Assembly: GCF_040081925.1 (NCBI RefSeq)
Contig: NZ_JBEBMF010000001.1
Coordinates: 186,001-250,000 of the forward strand
Length of the DNA stretch: 64,000 bases
Source of the DNA: Mesorhizobium_K quangtriensis
GTDB lineage: Bacteria > Pseudomonadota > Alphaproteobacteria > Rhizobiales > Rhizobiaceae
Direction: 5' to 3'
Below the pieces are notes generated by a model, which did no database searches, was not told the DNA's origin, and worked only from the letters and a program-made list of their open reading frames with translations. The stretch's first letter is position 1. Each line of letters starts with the position of its first letter. Of this stretch, positions 1 through 8,681 are shown piece after piece. Position numbers and translations under genes: made by a program.

Positions 1-69
1 GTCGGCGGTCGGGCCGCGCCGGGCTTTTGACCATGTGCGGGTGCCGGGGTCAATTATCGAAGCTTTTGA

Positions 70-77
70 AAGCGCTT
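70..77. promoter_or_regulatory. possible LacI-family operator core upstream of the galactonate operon
   Basis: The core AAGCGCTT lies in the context TTGAAAGCGCTTCAA and fits the AANCGNTT core shared by many LacI-family operators. The outer arms are only partly symmetric. It lies about 80 bases before the dehydrogenase start, a sensible place for a sugar-responsive repressor. No LacI gene is visible in the window, and bases 1-69 are too short to identify the upstream gene. The sequence is seen; the regulator is inferred. Confidence 0.3.
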
Positions 78-153
78 CAACCTCCGCAAGGCTCTTGCCC
101 TTCGCAGGCGCTTGCCCGATACCATGCGCGACATTCTGGAGGATTGCAGGAAC

Positions 154-921
154 ATGATGCCATCGGCGCATTTTTCGGACCTTGAACGGGCCTCGGTCCT
201 CATCACCGGTGGCGGTTCGGGCATAGGCGCCGCGCTGGTGGAGGGTTTTGCGCGGCAGGGCGCGAAGGTCGCCTTCATCGACATCGCCGAAGAGCCCAGC
301 CGAGCCTTGGTCGCGGACCTGTCCACGAAGGTTTCGCACACGCCGCTGTTCATGAAGGCCGATCTCGCCGACATCGCGTCGTTGCGCAAGGCGATCGACG
401 CGGCCGCGGCCGCGCATGGCCCGGTCACGGTGCTGATCAACAATGCCGCCTATGACGAGCGCCACGACATATTCGATGTAACGCCCGAATACTGGGAGCA
501 GAACCAGTCAATCAACCTCAGGCCGCATTTCTTCACCGCGCAGGCGGTGGCGAAAGGCATGATCGAGGCGGGCAGGGGCTCCATCATCAACTTCACCTCG
601 ACGTCCTTCATGATCAACCATGCCGAGATGCCGTCCTATACGGCTGCCAAGGCAGGCATCATCGGCCTCACGAAGGGTCTCGCCGGTCGCCTCGGCCCGC
701 ACGGCATCCGCGTCAACGCGGTCGCACCCGGCTGGGTCATCACCGAGCGCCAGCAGAAGCTCTGGGTGTCGGAGGAAAGGCTGGCTGCCCATGTCGCCAA
801 GCAGTGCATCCGCGAGGTCATGAAGCCGGACGACATGGTCGGCACCTGCCTCTTCCTCGCCTCGGACTCATCGCGCATGCTGACAGCGCAGACACTCATC
901 GTGGACGGCGGCTACCTGTGA
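154..921 (+). CDS. SDR-family NAD(P)-dependent sugar dehydrogenase
   Basis: This 255-residue classical short-chain dehydrogenase probably oxidises a sugar such as D-galactose (or a related aldose or alcohol) as the first step of the pathway completed by the next two genes. The Rossmann motif TGGGSGIG is near residue 13, the NNAA motif is in the middle, and the catalytic Ser and YxxxK (YTAAK) are present. The start at 154 is chosen because GGAGG at 138-142 precedes it by 11 bases; in-frame starts at 112 (TTG) and 124 have no good ribosome site. The stop overlaps the GTG start of the kinase, so the genes are translationally coupled. The family is certain; the substrate is inferred from the operon. 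Confidence 0.85.
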   Translation: MMPSAHFSDLERASVLITGGGSGIGAALVEGFARQGAKVAFIDIAEEPSRALVADLSTKVSHTPLFMKADLADIASLRKAIDAAAAAHGPVTVLINNAAYDERHDIFDVTPEYWEQNQSINLRPHFFTAQAVAKGMIEAGRGSIINFTSTSFMINHAEMPSYTAAKAGIIGLTKGLAGRLGPHGIRVNAVAPGWVITERQQKLWVSEERLAAHVAKQCIREVMKPDDMVGTCLFLASDSSRMLTAQTLIVDGGYL

Positions 922-1856
922 CCGCTCCCGCCATCGCCGCCGTCGACTGGGGCACCTCGAGCTTCCGGCTCTGGCTGCTCGACGCCGCCGGCACCGTGCT
1001 CGCCGAGCGGCGCAGCGGCGACGGCATGCTGACCGCCGGCGCGGAAGGTTTTGGCGTTGTCCTGGAACGGCATCTCGCGGCGGCTGGCGCGCCCGAAGCG
1101 CTTCCCGTCATCGTCTGCGGCATGGCCGGCGCGCGGCAAGGCTGGATCGAAGCGCCCTACGTCACGTTGCCGGCCGGGCTGGATGGGATTCTTGCCGGCG
1201 CGGTGCCGGTTTCAGGCCAGTCGCGTGACATCCGCATCCTGCCCGGACTGGCACAGCGCAAGGCCGACGCGCCTGATGTCATGCGCGGCGAAGAAACACA
1301 GCTTGCTGGAATCGTGCCGCTCTTTTCCTCGGGGCGGCATGTCATCTGCATGCCCGGCACCCATTCCAAATGGGTCGAGGCGGCGGATGGCGTCATCACC
1401 GGCTTCCAGACCTGGCTGACCGGCGAGCTGTTTTCGGTGCTGGCGAAACAATCGATCCTGCGCCACTCGCTTGGCGAAGTCGCCTCGCCTCCCTCGCCCG
1501 AAAATCCCACCTTTGTCGCGGCCTGCACGCAGGCGCTGGAGCAGGGCGGCGATATCGGCCCTCAACTTTTCCGCATTCGCGCGGCGACCCTACTGCAGGA
1601 CCGGACGCCTGAGGTCGCCGCCGCGACGCTGTCCGGCCTGCTCATCGGCTCGGAGATCGCATCGGCAAGGCGCAGCCTCGCGCCGCCGGACGATCGGATC
1701 ATCCTCGTCGCGTCCGGCCCGCTGGGTACGCTTTACGCCGCCGCGCTGAAAATCGCCGGCTGCTCGGTGCTGCAGGCAGACGCCGACGAAGCCGTCCGCA
1801 CGGGACTGTTCGAGGCAGCTGCACGGCTTGGCTGGACAGGAGATTCGAAATCTTGA
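918..1856 (+). CDS. dgoK: 2-dehydro-3-deoxygalactonokinase
   Basis: This 312-residue kinase would phosphorylate 2-keto-3-deoxygalactonate to the 6-phosphate in the De Ley-Doudoroff pathway. The N-terminal phosphate motif AVDWGTSSFR and the internal motif GTHSKWVE are typical of the DgoK family. I chose the GTG at 918 because it overlaps the upstream TGA and begins immediately before the family N-terminus; an open frame extends further upstream but inside the dehydrogenase. The gene overlaps the aldolase start by 4 bases. Pairing with dgoA supports the specific assignment. Confidence 0.9.
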   Translation: MTAPAIAAVDWGTSSFRLWLLDAAGTVLAERRSGDGMLTAGAEGFGVVLERHLAAAGAPEALPVIVCGMAGARQGWIEAPYVTLPAGLDGILAGAVPVSGQSRDIRILPGLAQRKADAPDVMRGEETQLAGIVPLFSSGRHVICMPGTHSKWVEAADGVITGFQTWLTGELFSVLAKQSILRHSLGEVASPPSPENPTFVAACTQALEQGGDIGPQLFRIRAATLLQDRTPEVAAATLSGLLIGSEIASARRSLAPPDDRIILVASGPLGTLYAAALKIAGCSVLQADADEAVRTGLFEAAARLGWTGDSKS

Positions 1857-2488
1857 CCGTTCCGTTTCCCTCGCTCCGCCGTCGGCTCGTCGCCATCTTG
1901 CGCGGCCTGAAGCCCGATGAGGCGCTGGACATCGCTTCGGCCATCTTCGAGGCCGGTATCGAGGCGATCGAGGTACCCCTCAATTCGCCCGACCCGTTCC
2001 GATCCATCGCGCTGCTCGCGAAATCCCTGCCGGACACGGCGCTCGTCGGGGCAGGAACGGTACTGACGGCGGCGCAGGTCGACGAACTGCACGGGGCAGG
2101 CGGGCGGCTTATGGTCAGCCCCAACATCGACCGCTCCGTCATGGAGCGCGCCGCGCATCATGGCATGGTGATGATGCCCGGCGTCTTCACCCCGACGGAG
2201 GCCTTTCTCGCCCTGTCGCTTGGTGCCTCCGCGCTGAAATTCTTCCCGGCAAGCGCACTCGGGCCGAAAGGCATTTCGGCGATCAAGGCGGTGCTGCCCA
2301 GGGAAACCATCGTCGGCGCGGTCGGCGGCGTTTCGGAGAAGGATTTCGCCGACTATGCAAAGATCGGCGTCTCGACCTTCGGCCTCGGCTCCAGCCTCTA
2401 TTCGCCGGAGCTGACCGCAGCCGAGGTTGCCGGGCGCGCACGCGCCGCAGTCGCGCAATGGGACTCGGTGTTCGCCGGCCAGGGATAA
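1853..2488 (+). CDS. dgoA: 2-dehydro-3-deoxy-6-phosphogalactonate aldolase
   Basis: A 211-residue class I aldolase of the KDPG/KHG family that would cleave KDPGal to pyruvate and glyceraldehyde 3-phosphate. Family signatures are EVPLNSP near residue 40, VGAGTVLT near 65, and the Schiff-base lysine in ALKFFPAS near 129. The TTG start overlaps the dgoK stop. The LNSP form of the motif and the dgoK partner favour the galactonate branch over the Entner-Doudoroff enzyme Eda. No dehydratase (dgoD) or transporter is visible within the window, so those may lie upstream. Confidence 0.9.
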   Translation: MTVPFPSLRRRLVAILRGLKPDEALDIASAIFEAGIEAIEVPLNSPDPFRSIALLAKSLPDTALVGAGTVLTAAQVDELHGAGGRLMVSPNIDRSVMERAAHHGMVMMPGVFTPTEAFLALSLGASALKFFPASALGPKGISAIKAVLPRETIVGAVGGVSEKDFADYAKIGVSTFGLGSSLYSPELTAAEVAGRARAAVAQWDSVFAGQG

Positions 2489-2585
2489 CGGCAGGTCGCG
2501 CCCGCTGAAGGCGAGGGCGCAAAAGTCTCCGCGCATTGCATGCAAACCGCTAGTCTGGGCGCACGTTCCGAGGCGCCCGCCAGCC

Positions 2586-3638
2586 ATGTCCAAGCCAACA
2601 CTGATCCTTGTCTACGAAACCGAAGCCGCCTGCCGTCAGCGCCTGAAGGCGGACGGCTTTGCCGAACAGCACGCGTTGGAGATCTCGTACTATCTGGCGC
2701 AGTCCACCGACCTTGCGCCGGAGTTTCCTGACATCGAACGTACCTGCGCCGCGCGCGGCATTTCTTTCCTGCCCGTCGAACTGGACGACGCGCCAACCGT
2801 GCTCGCCGGCCGGCCCGCCGCAACCACCCTCGTCTGGACACTCACCGACGGCATCGCCTATTTCCGGGGCGGCGCCGCGCCGGCGCTTGCCCGCCTGAAC
2901 GGCTTGCCGACCCTTGGAGCGGACGACTCCCTTTTCGCGCTTTGCCAGGACAAGTTCCGTTCCGGCGCTGTGCTTTCGGTGCTCGGCCTACCGACCCCAC
3001 CTGCTGGACTGGCACGCGATGGCGAATGGCTGGTGCGCCCGCCTGCTTCCGCAGCCGGCTGGTTCGTCAAGCCGAACCGGCTCGGCGCCAAGATCGGCAT
3101 CTGGCCGGATTCGCACTGCGGCGACCTCGACCATGCGCTTGCACTCAGCCGCCGCGTGCATGATGCCTACCGTGACGCCGTCGTCGTGCAACCCTACGTG
3201 GAGGGCCGCAACGTCCGCGCGAGTTTCCTGGGCGTACGTCCCGATGCCGGCCCTGAAGCGCTCGGCATCTTCTTCGTCGACTCCGGCACCGATTTCCAGA
3301 CCATGGACGATTCGATGGCGCTCTACGGCGATACCGGCGCGGCGGCTATCGCGGAAGGGCGTTATACCGAACCGGAGCTGATCGCTGTCGCCGACAGCCA
3401 GCCGGAAGCCGCGGTGCATATTCGCTCCATCGCTGCCATGCTGATGTGTGCGCTCGGGCTACGCGACGTGTTTTCGATGGATTTCCGGGTCGAGACGGAC
3501 AACACCGTTCACCTTATCGAGTTCGAGATCTGCCCCGGCCTGCCATGCTTCGATTTCCGCAGCTATTGCCGCTCGCGGTGGGGAATGAGCCTCGCCGAGG
3601 CAATGGCGCAGACGGCGGCTTCCCGTTTCGAGCGATAA
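2586..3638 (+). CDS. ATP-grasp family protein of unknown substrate
   Basis: A 350-residue protein with an ATP-grasp fold resembling D-Ala-D-Ala ligase-like carboxylate-amine ligases. Visible are an ATP-binding strand with lysine (WFVKPNRLGAKIG), a central QPYVEGRNVR segment, and the C-terminal metal/ATP segment VFSMDFRV...LIEFEICPGLPC. At the position where many family members have Glu-x-Asn before Pro-Gly it has Glu-Ile-Cys. The start at 2586 begins the conserved region; the open frame extends upstream without similarity. It stands alone between the galactonate operon and a convergent gene. The substrate cannot be predicted. Confidence 0.6.
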   Translation: MSKPTLILVYETEAACRQRLKADGFAEQHALEISYYLAQSTDLAPEFPDIERTCAARGISFLPVELDDAPTVLAGRPAATTLVWTLTDGIAYFRGGAAPALARLNGLPTLGADDSLFALCQDKFRSGAVLSVLGLPTPPAGLARDGEWLVRPPASAAGWFVKPNRLGAKIGIWPDSHCGDLDHALALSRRVHDAYRDAVVVQPYVEGRNVRASFLGVRPDAGPEALGIFFVDSGTDFQTMDDSMALYGDTGAAAIAEGRYTEPELIAVADSQPEAAVHIRSIAAMLMCALGLRDVFSMDFRVETDNTVHLIEFEICPGLPCFDFRSYCRSRWGMSLAEAMAQTAASRFER

Positions 3639-3655
3639 GCCGCCTGTGCGGTAAA

Positions 3656-4015
3656 TCAGATCGCTTCGGCCATGCAGATTTTCGTGACGCCGGAATCGAC
3701 GAAGCCGAGCGTCCTTGCGGCGGCCTTCGACAGGTCGATGACGCGTCCCTTTACGAAGGGGCCGCGATCGTTGATGCGCACGACGACGGTCTTGCCGTTC
3801 TTCTGGTTGGTGACTTTCAGCTTTGTCCCGAAGGGTAGGCTGCGATGAGCCGCCGTCAGGTCGGTCGGGTCCATCTTCTCGCCCGAGGCCGTCTGCGAGT
3901 GAAGCGCATACCATGAAGCGCCGCCGCACTGTGCCGAAGCGGGAGCCGTAAAACCCGCCGCCAGAACCATGCTGGCAATTGCCACCGCGCCGACTGCTCT
4001 CATCTTGCCCGTCAT
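3656..4015 (-). CDS. RlpA-like double-psi beta-barrel secreted protein
   Basis: A 119-residue exported protein: an N-terminal signal peptide ends near AxA at residues 26-28 (PASAQ), followed by one RlpA-type double-psi beta-barrel domain. Motifs include GGASWY, the SGE...AHRSLPFGT segment and RINDRGPF. RlpA proteins are septal lytic transglycosylases acting on denuded peptidoglycan; this copy has no C-terminal SPOR domain and is shorter than E. coli RlpA. It is convergent with the ATP-grasp gene, and an inverted repeat lies about 100 bases upstream. Enzymatic activity is inferred only. Confidence 0.8.
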   Translation of the reverse strand: MTGKMRAVGAVAIASMVLAAGFTAPASAQCGGASWYALHSQTASGEKMDPTDLTAAHRSLPFGTKLKVTNQKNGKTVVVRINDRGPFVKGRVIDLSKAAARTLGFVDSGVTKICMAEAI

Positions 4016-4354
4016 GCCTTAAGTCTCTCCGTACTATTTCGGGGGAGCGCCGGCTACCCGGCGAATGTGGCGGCAAATGCGGCAAGGAGCCGGCCGTTCC
4101 GTGATCCGGGCACACGTTTCGAGACATTTCGAAACACTGAGTTATGCTTTCGGTAAGCTTGGCGCTGCCGGAATCAGCGGCATGAAATCATCTGGTCCAG
4201 CCAGATAAGCTTGCCATTTTCGTACTGATTTTATTCGTTGTTTCGCGTCACTGAGCCAGAGGCTTGGGCCAGCCTGACGCGCTTCAGAGGCTTCGTGCTT
4301 GCCCTGCGGAAGTGACCCGCCCAGACTTCACGTTCTGGATTTACCCAGCGTCAG
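4016..4354. other. 339-bp intergenic region with one clear inverted repeat
   Basis: No convincing coding sequence is seen between the rlpA-like start and the cupin stop. The notable structure is the inverted repeat at 4116-4135. The rest is mixed-composition DNA that should hold the rlpA promoter. Confidence 0.5.
4116..4135. repeat. inverted repeat upstream of rlpA-like gene
   Basis: Arms GTTTCGA and TCGAAAC are separated by six bases (gacatt). The 7-bp arms match perfectly, and the element lies about 100 bases upstream of the rlpA-like start. This is compatible with a dimeric regulator site, but I cannot name the regulator. Confidence 0.45.
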
Positions 4355-4636
4355 CTATTTCAACTCGACTTCGATGAAGACATACTCGCCTTCGCTGGCG
4401 CTTATGACGTCGTGCTCGACGCCTTCGTTGCGAAAATAGGGCGCCCCCTTCTTCATATCGACGAAGGTTTCGCCGTCCTTGGTGGCGATCTTCAGCCGGC
4501 CGTCCATCATCGGCACCACTACATAATCATGCCCATGACGATGCCATCCGGTGTTCTCACCGGGCTGGAAGCGGTATTCGGTGACGATCACCCGCTCGTT
4601 GTCGATAAGCGTCGTGGCTTTGGCCGATCCGGTCAT
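4355..4636 (-). CDS. small cupin-domain protein
   Basis: A 93-residue single-domain cupin. The first cupin motif is seen as PGENTGWHRHGHDYVVVP, with His-His ligands, and a second conserved segment includes NEGVEHDV, giving a further His. Such small RmlC-like barrels bind a metal and often act as mono-domain dioxygenases or ligand sensors. The start MTGSAK is the only Met giving a standard-length cupin. It lies downstream of trxA on the same strand, with a strong hairpin between them, so it may have its own promoter. The substrate is unknown. Confidence 0.8.
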   Translation of the reverse strand: MTGSAKATTLIDNERVIVTEYRFQPGENTGWHRHGHDYVVVPMMDGRLKIATKDGETFVDMKKGAPYFRNEGVEHDVISASEGEYVFIEVELK

Positions 4637-4715
4637 GGCGTTTCTCCTGTTTGAGGCATCATGCACCCGGAGCGGAGAACGACAAAGGCCAGGGTCCGCC
4701 AAGCACCACGCCAGC

Positions 4716-4745
4716 AAAAAGCCCGGCGCGAAGGCCGGGCTTTTT
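4716..4745 (-). terminator. bidirectional-looking intrinsic terminator after trxA
   Basis: A perfect 7-bp GC stem, gcccggc at 4721-4727 and gccgggc at 4734-4740, with a 6-base loop, is flanked by AAAAA on the left and TTTTT on the right. On the minus strand this gives a stem followed by a T run just downstream of the trxA stop. The symmetry would also allow plus-strand termination. Confidence 0.8.
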
Positions 4746-4767
4746 AATCCAATATCGGTTGAAACGA

Positions 4768-5088
4768 TCAGACGTTTCCGCCGATCCAGTGCGACAGCGC
4801 CGTCTTCGGCAGCGCGCCGACCTTGATGTCGGCCACTTCTCCGCCCTTGAAGATCATCAGCGTCGGGATGGAGCGCACGCCGAACTGCGCGGCCAGCTCC
4901 GGATTCTCGTCGATGTTCAGCTTGGTGATCTTCACCTTGCCGGCGAGCTCGGTGGAGATCTCCTCCAGCGACGGGCCGATCATCTTGCAGGGACCGCACC
5001 ACTCGGCCCAAAAATCGACGACGACCGGCTCGGAAGCGTCCAGCACATCGCTCTTGAAGTTGTTCTTGTCGACCTTGACGGTTGCCAT
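4768..5088 (-). CDS. trxA: thioredoxin
   Basis: A 106-residue thioredoxin with the exact active site WAEWCGPCK and the conserved cis-proline segment RSIPTLMIFKGG. It acts as a cytoplasmic disulfide reductant for reductases and repair enzymes. The start at 5088 (MATVKVD) gives the standard length; a Met ten codons upstream lacks support. The gene follows addA by about 90 bases on the same strand, the usual order in Rhizobiales, and is closed by the terminator at 4716-4745. Confidence 0.97.
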   Translation of the reverse strand: MATVKVDKNNFKSDVLDASEPVVVDFWAEWCGPCKMIGPSLEEISTELAGKVKITKLNIDENPELAAQFGVRSIPTLMIFKGGEVADIKVGALPKTALSHWIGGNV

Positions 5089-5177
5089 GATGAAACCTTT
5101 CGGGAATTCGTGTCGCACAATATGTGGTGGCGGGCGCGGCTGCCTTCAAGCAGCGTTTGTGTCACGCGCCGTTTTTG

Positions 5178-8100
5178 TCACGCTCCGGTGAGTCGGGCAA
5201 GCGCCTGGTCCAGCATGGCGTCCGGCAGCGGCATCACGCTTGGCGTCTCGGTGAACAGGAGCGCGCAGCGCACCGCCTTGCCCGGATAAAGCGGCCGCAG
5301 CAGCGCCCGGTACAGCGCGAGCTGGAGGACATAGGCCGGCGGAACCTCGTTCAGCGTGGTCGGCGGCGGCCGGTTGGTCTTGTAGTCGATGACCAAGACC
5401 TCGGCCGCTGTGACCGCCAGCCGGTCGATCATACCGGACACCAGCCGCTTCGCCCCGCGCAACTCGATCTCGCCCATAACGGCGACCTCGGCGCGCGAGC
5501 CCGGTGCAAAAATCGACGCAAACACCGCGTCGCCCAAGATGGCGTCGACCTGTCGCCACGCGCCGTCGCGCTCCGCTTCCGGCCAATCGGGGACGGCACG
5601 CTGGAGATAGCGCCGCGCCGCCGGTTCGCGCGTCTCGACCGCCATGCCGGGCAGCACCTGCAGCAGCTTGTGAATCGCCGAGCCGCGCACGGCGGCAAAG
5701 CCCGTCTGCTCCTCGCCATCCAGCACGGGCGAGCGCCGCGACGCCACCGCCTCGGTCGCATCCTCGACCAGCACCGACGCGCCGGATGGCGACAGCGGAC
5801 GCGGCAGGTCGTCTTCCGACGGCAGCTTGCCGAATACAGGCAGGGGGTGCGAACTCGTTTCCGGCGCAGTTGCATCCACGTCATCGGCAACAATGGCTGG
5901 CAGTATCCGGCTGCGGTAGCGGTACACCGTCTCGCCGGTCGCCTCGTGGACGCGCTGTTCAGTCTCGGGAATACCGACCAGCGCCCGCTCGACGATCGCA
6001 TGCCAGGTTGCTGTGTTGCGCGCCAGCTTGCCGTGATAGCCGCACACGATCAGCCGGTCCTCGGCCCGCGTCATCCCGACATAGAGCAGCCGGCGATATT
6101 CGTCGTCGGCGCGCGCCTTGACGCCGGAGGCCGCATCCTTTGAGACGGAATTGGCGACCTCGCTCGACGAGCGCCACAGGAAGCCGGGGCCGATCCCCTC
6201 GAAGTCGTAGGGCATCAGCCGCGGCAGATGCTGCTCGCTGACCGGCGGCGCGCCGCCATCGACAAGGAACACTACGGGCGCTTCGAGCCCTTTGGCCGCA
6301 TGCACCGTCATGATGCGCACCTCGTTGCGGCCCTGGTCCATCTCGCGCTTGATCTCCGGCCCGGCGCTCTGCAGCGTCGCCAGAAAGGCTTCCAGCCCGG
6401 GCAGCCCTGCCCGCTCTTCGGCCAGGCAGAAGCTCAGGAACTCGTCCAGTATGTCGCCGGCCTCATGGCCCAGCCGCGCGATCATCCGCTTGCGAATGCC
6501 GTCGCGGGCGAGGATGCCGGAATAGAACTCGAAGACGGGCTTGTAGGCAGCTTCCGTCGCCCAGTCGTCGAGCGAACGCACGACATCCGCCAGCAGCAGG
6601 TCGCCTGCCGCGCGTTCCCGGAGCCTGTCGCCGAGCGAACGGTTGGCGGGCCGCTTGGCGGCAAGCTCGTACAGCATGTCCTCGGTCACCGCGAAGATCG
6701 GGCTGCGCAGCACTGCCGAGAGCGACAGATCGTCGTCCGGTTGCAGCAGGAAGCGCCCCAGCGCCGCCAGATCCTGTACCGCGATATGGGCGGGCAGGCT
6801 CAACCGGTCGGCACCGGCAACCGGGACGTTCTTGTTCTTCAGACTGCGCGACAGCGCATGCACGAAGCGGTCGCGCTTGCGCACCAGCACCATGACGTCG
6901 CCGGGCCGCAGCCGGCGGCCCTTGCCCTCGATGATCTCCCCTTCTTCCAGCCAGCGCTTGATCGTCTGCGCAACGAGCTCGGCGACCCGCACGGCCGGCG
7001 CCTGCGCGTGGTCAACCGGCTTCGTCCAGTCGTCCGGCTCGTCCACCGCGTCCGCCCCGACCGAAGGCCAGATCTCGACATAGCCCGGTTCATCATCGCG
7101 GATCGCGTCGTGCCGCACCGGATCAGCATCGTGAGTGATGCCGCGCCGCGCATCGGCGCTGGCGAAAACGCGGTCGACCGCATGCAGTACGTCGTTGGTC
7201 GAGCGGAAGGACAGGTTAAGCCCGACGCGCTCGAAGCTGGCATTGGCCTCGCGCACGCGCCGCGAGAATTCCGCGCCGGTCTCGGCGAAGGACTCCGGCG
7301 ACGCGCCCTGAAAAGAATAGATCGACTGCTTCTCGTCACCGACGGCGAAGACCGTGCGCCGCACATTGTCTCGCGCGCCGAGCCCGGCGAAAAACTCCTC
7401 TGCCAGCCGCCGCACCACGCTCCACTGGTCGGGGCTGGTGTCCTGCGCCTCGTCGAGCAGGATGTGGTCGATGCCCTTGTCGAGCTTGTACTGAACCCAC
7501 GCCCCCGCATCGGCGCGCGATAACAGCCGTACGGTGCGGGTGATCAGGTCGTTGAAATCGAGGAACCCGCCGCCCGTCTTCAACTGCTCGTAGCGTGCGA
7601 TCAGCCAGTCAGCGATCGTCAGCGCGGCGCGGGTGCCTTCCAGCATGCGGAAAAGCGCCAGCCGATCCGACACGGTGAGGATCGCCGTCACTGCCTCCTG
7701 ATAGCGCTCGGCGAGATCGGGGATCGCGCTATGCATCGCCTTGGTGAAGGCGCTTGTCAGACTGTAGGGATCGCCATCCGCCTTCAGGAACCCTTCGGCG
7801 AGCAGCCTCAGACGCCTGACCGGTTCGTGGATGCGAAACGCCTCGTCCAGCGCCGGCAACATGTTCTTCTGCACGACTTTGGCGTTGGTCATGAGCGCCG
7901 TGTGGTGAAACGTGGTGTAGAAATCGGGCGGAAATCCCGGCAGCGGCCAGGCCTGTTCGGCGATCGACGCCGCCGTCTCGACCGGCACGAATCCGAACAC
8001 CTCGAACAGGTCGGCATAAGACGCCGTGTCGCCACCCAGCCTGTCGATGAAGTCGCGCAGCCGGTCGCGTTTGCCCACGACCTCGGTCAACAGCACGTCG

Positions 8101-8681
8101 AGGCCGAACTCGCCGCCGCGCTCCAGCACAGTGGCAAAGGCTTCCGCCAGTCCCTTGTCGTTGGCCACCGCGCCGGTCAGCATCGCGCGCCGCGCCTCGG
8201 CGAACAGCAGCGCCTCCATGCGCGGGTCGAGCATCTCGAAATGCGCCCCGATGTTCGCTTCCAGCGGGAACTGGTGCAGCACCGCCTCGCAGAAGGCGTG
8301 AATGGTCTGGATCTTCAGCCCGCCCGGCGTCTCCAGCGCCTCGGCGAAAAGCTTGCGCGCGCCGGCCAGCCTGTCGCGGCCCGGCGGCCTACCTTCCAGT
8401 TCGACAATCCTTTGCGCAAGCTCCTCGTCGCCCAGCGTCGTCCATTCCGCCAGCTTCGCGAAGACGCGGTTCGACATGTTCGCCGCTGCAGCGCGCGTAT
8501 AAGTCAGGCAGAGTATCTTCGAGGGGTCGGTTCCCTCCAGCAACAGCCGGATGACTCGCTGCGCCAGCACATGCGTCTTGCCCGAGCCGGCATTGGCCGA
8601 CACCCAAACCGAACTTGCCGGGTCCGCGGCGATGGCCTGCCGCCGCTTGGTTTCGTCGGGAACGATGCGCTGCCGCTTCAT
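5178..8681 (-). CDS. addA: double-strand break repair helicase-nuclease subunit AddA
   Basis: A 1167-residue UvrD-like superfamily 1 helicase with a C-terminal RecB-family nuclease, the counterpart of RecB in alphaproteobacteria. Walker A SANAGSGKTH is near residue 30. Motif II LLDEAQDTSPDQW, motif III VGDEKQSIYSFQGA, motif IV-like LNLSFRS and motif V MTVHAAKGLE follow. The C-terminal nuclease motif VLVIDYKTNRPP is intact. The start at 8681 overlaps the addB stop by 4 bases; upstream Met codons lie inside addB. With AddB it resects DNA ends for RecA loading. Confidence 0.96.
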   Translation of the reverse strand: MKRQRIVPDETKRRQAIAADPASSVWVSANAGSGKTHVLAQRVIRLLLEGTDPSKILCLTYTRAAAANMSNRVFAKLAEWTTLGDEELAQRIVELEGRPPGRDRLAGARKLFAEALETPGGLKIQTIHAFCEAVLHQFPLEANIGAHFEMLDPRMEALLFAEARRAMLTGAVANDKGLAEAFATVLERGGEFGLDVLLTEVVGKRDRLRDFIDRLGGDTASYADLFEVFGFVPVETAASIAEQAWPLPGFPPDFYTTFHHTALMTNAKVVQKNMLPALDEAFRIHEPVRRLRLLAEGFLKADGDPYSLTSAFTKAMHSAIPDLAERYQEAVTAILTVSDRLALFRMLEGTRAALTIADWLIARYEQLKTGGGFLDFNDLITRTVRLLSRADAGAWVQYKLDKGIDHILLDEAQDTSPDQWSVVRRLAEEFFAGLGARDNVRRTVFAVGDEKQSIYSFQGASPESFAETGAEFSRRVREANASFERVGLNLSFRSTNDVLHAVDRVFASADARRGITHDADPVRHDAIRDDEPGYVEIWPSVGADAVDEPDDWTKPVDHAQAPAVRVAELVAQTIKRWLEEGEIIEGKGRRLRPGDVMVLVRKRDRFVHALSRSLKNKNVPVAGADRLSLPAHIAVQDLAALGRFLLQPDDDLSLSAVLRSPIFAVTEDMLYELAAKRPANRSLGDRLRERAAGDLLLADVVRSLDDWATEAAYKPVFEFYSGILARDGIRKRMIARLGHEAGDILDEFLSFCLAEERAGLPGLEAFLATLQSAGPEIKREMDQGRNEVRIMTVHAAKGLEAPVVFLVDGGAPPVSEQHLPRLMPYDFEGIGPGFLWRSSSEVANSVSKDAASGVKARADDEYRRLLYVGMTRAEDRLIVCGYHGKLARNTATWHAIVERALVGIPETEQRVHEATGETVYRYRSRILPAIVADDVDATAPETSSHPLPVFGKLPSEDDLPRPLSPSGASVLVEDATEAVASRRSPVLDGEEQTGFAAVRGSAIHKLLQVLPGMAVETREPAARRYLQRAVPDWPEAERDGAWRQVDAILGDAVFASIFAPGSRAEVAVMGEIELRGAKRLVSGMIDRLAVTAAEVLVIDYKTNRPPPTTLNEVPPAYVLQLALYRALLRPLYPGKAVRCALLFTETPSVMPLPDAMLDQALARLTGA

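Noticed and set aside
1..30. A plus-strand frame ending in TGA at 28-30, possibly the last codons of an upstream gene
   Set aside because: Only nine codons are visible; nothing identifies a protein, so it was not called.
112..153. Longer N-terminus for the SDR dehydrogenase starting at TTG 112 or ATG 124
   Set aside because: No ribosome site precedes either; GGAGG at 138-142 fits ATG 154, which also gives the usual SDR length.
5124..6143. Long open plus-strand frame opposite addA
   Set aside because: Its composition is that of the antisense of addA, with Arg/Gln-rich low-complexity translation and no family resemblance.
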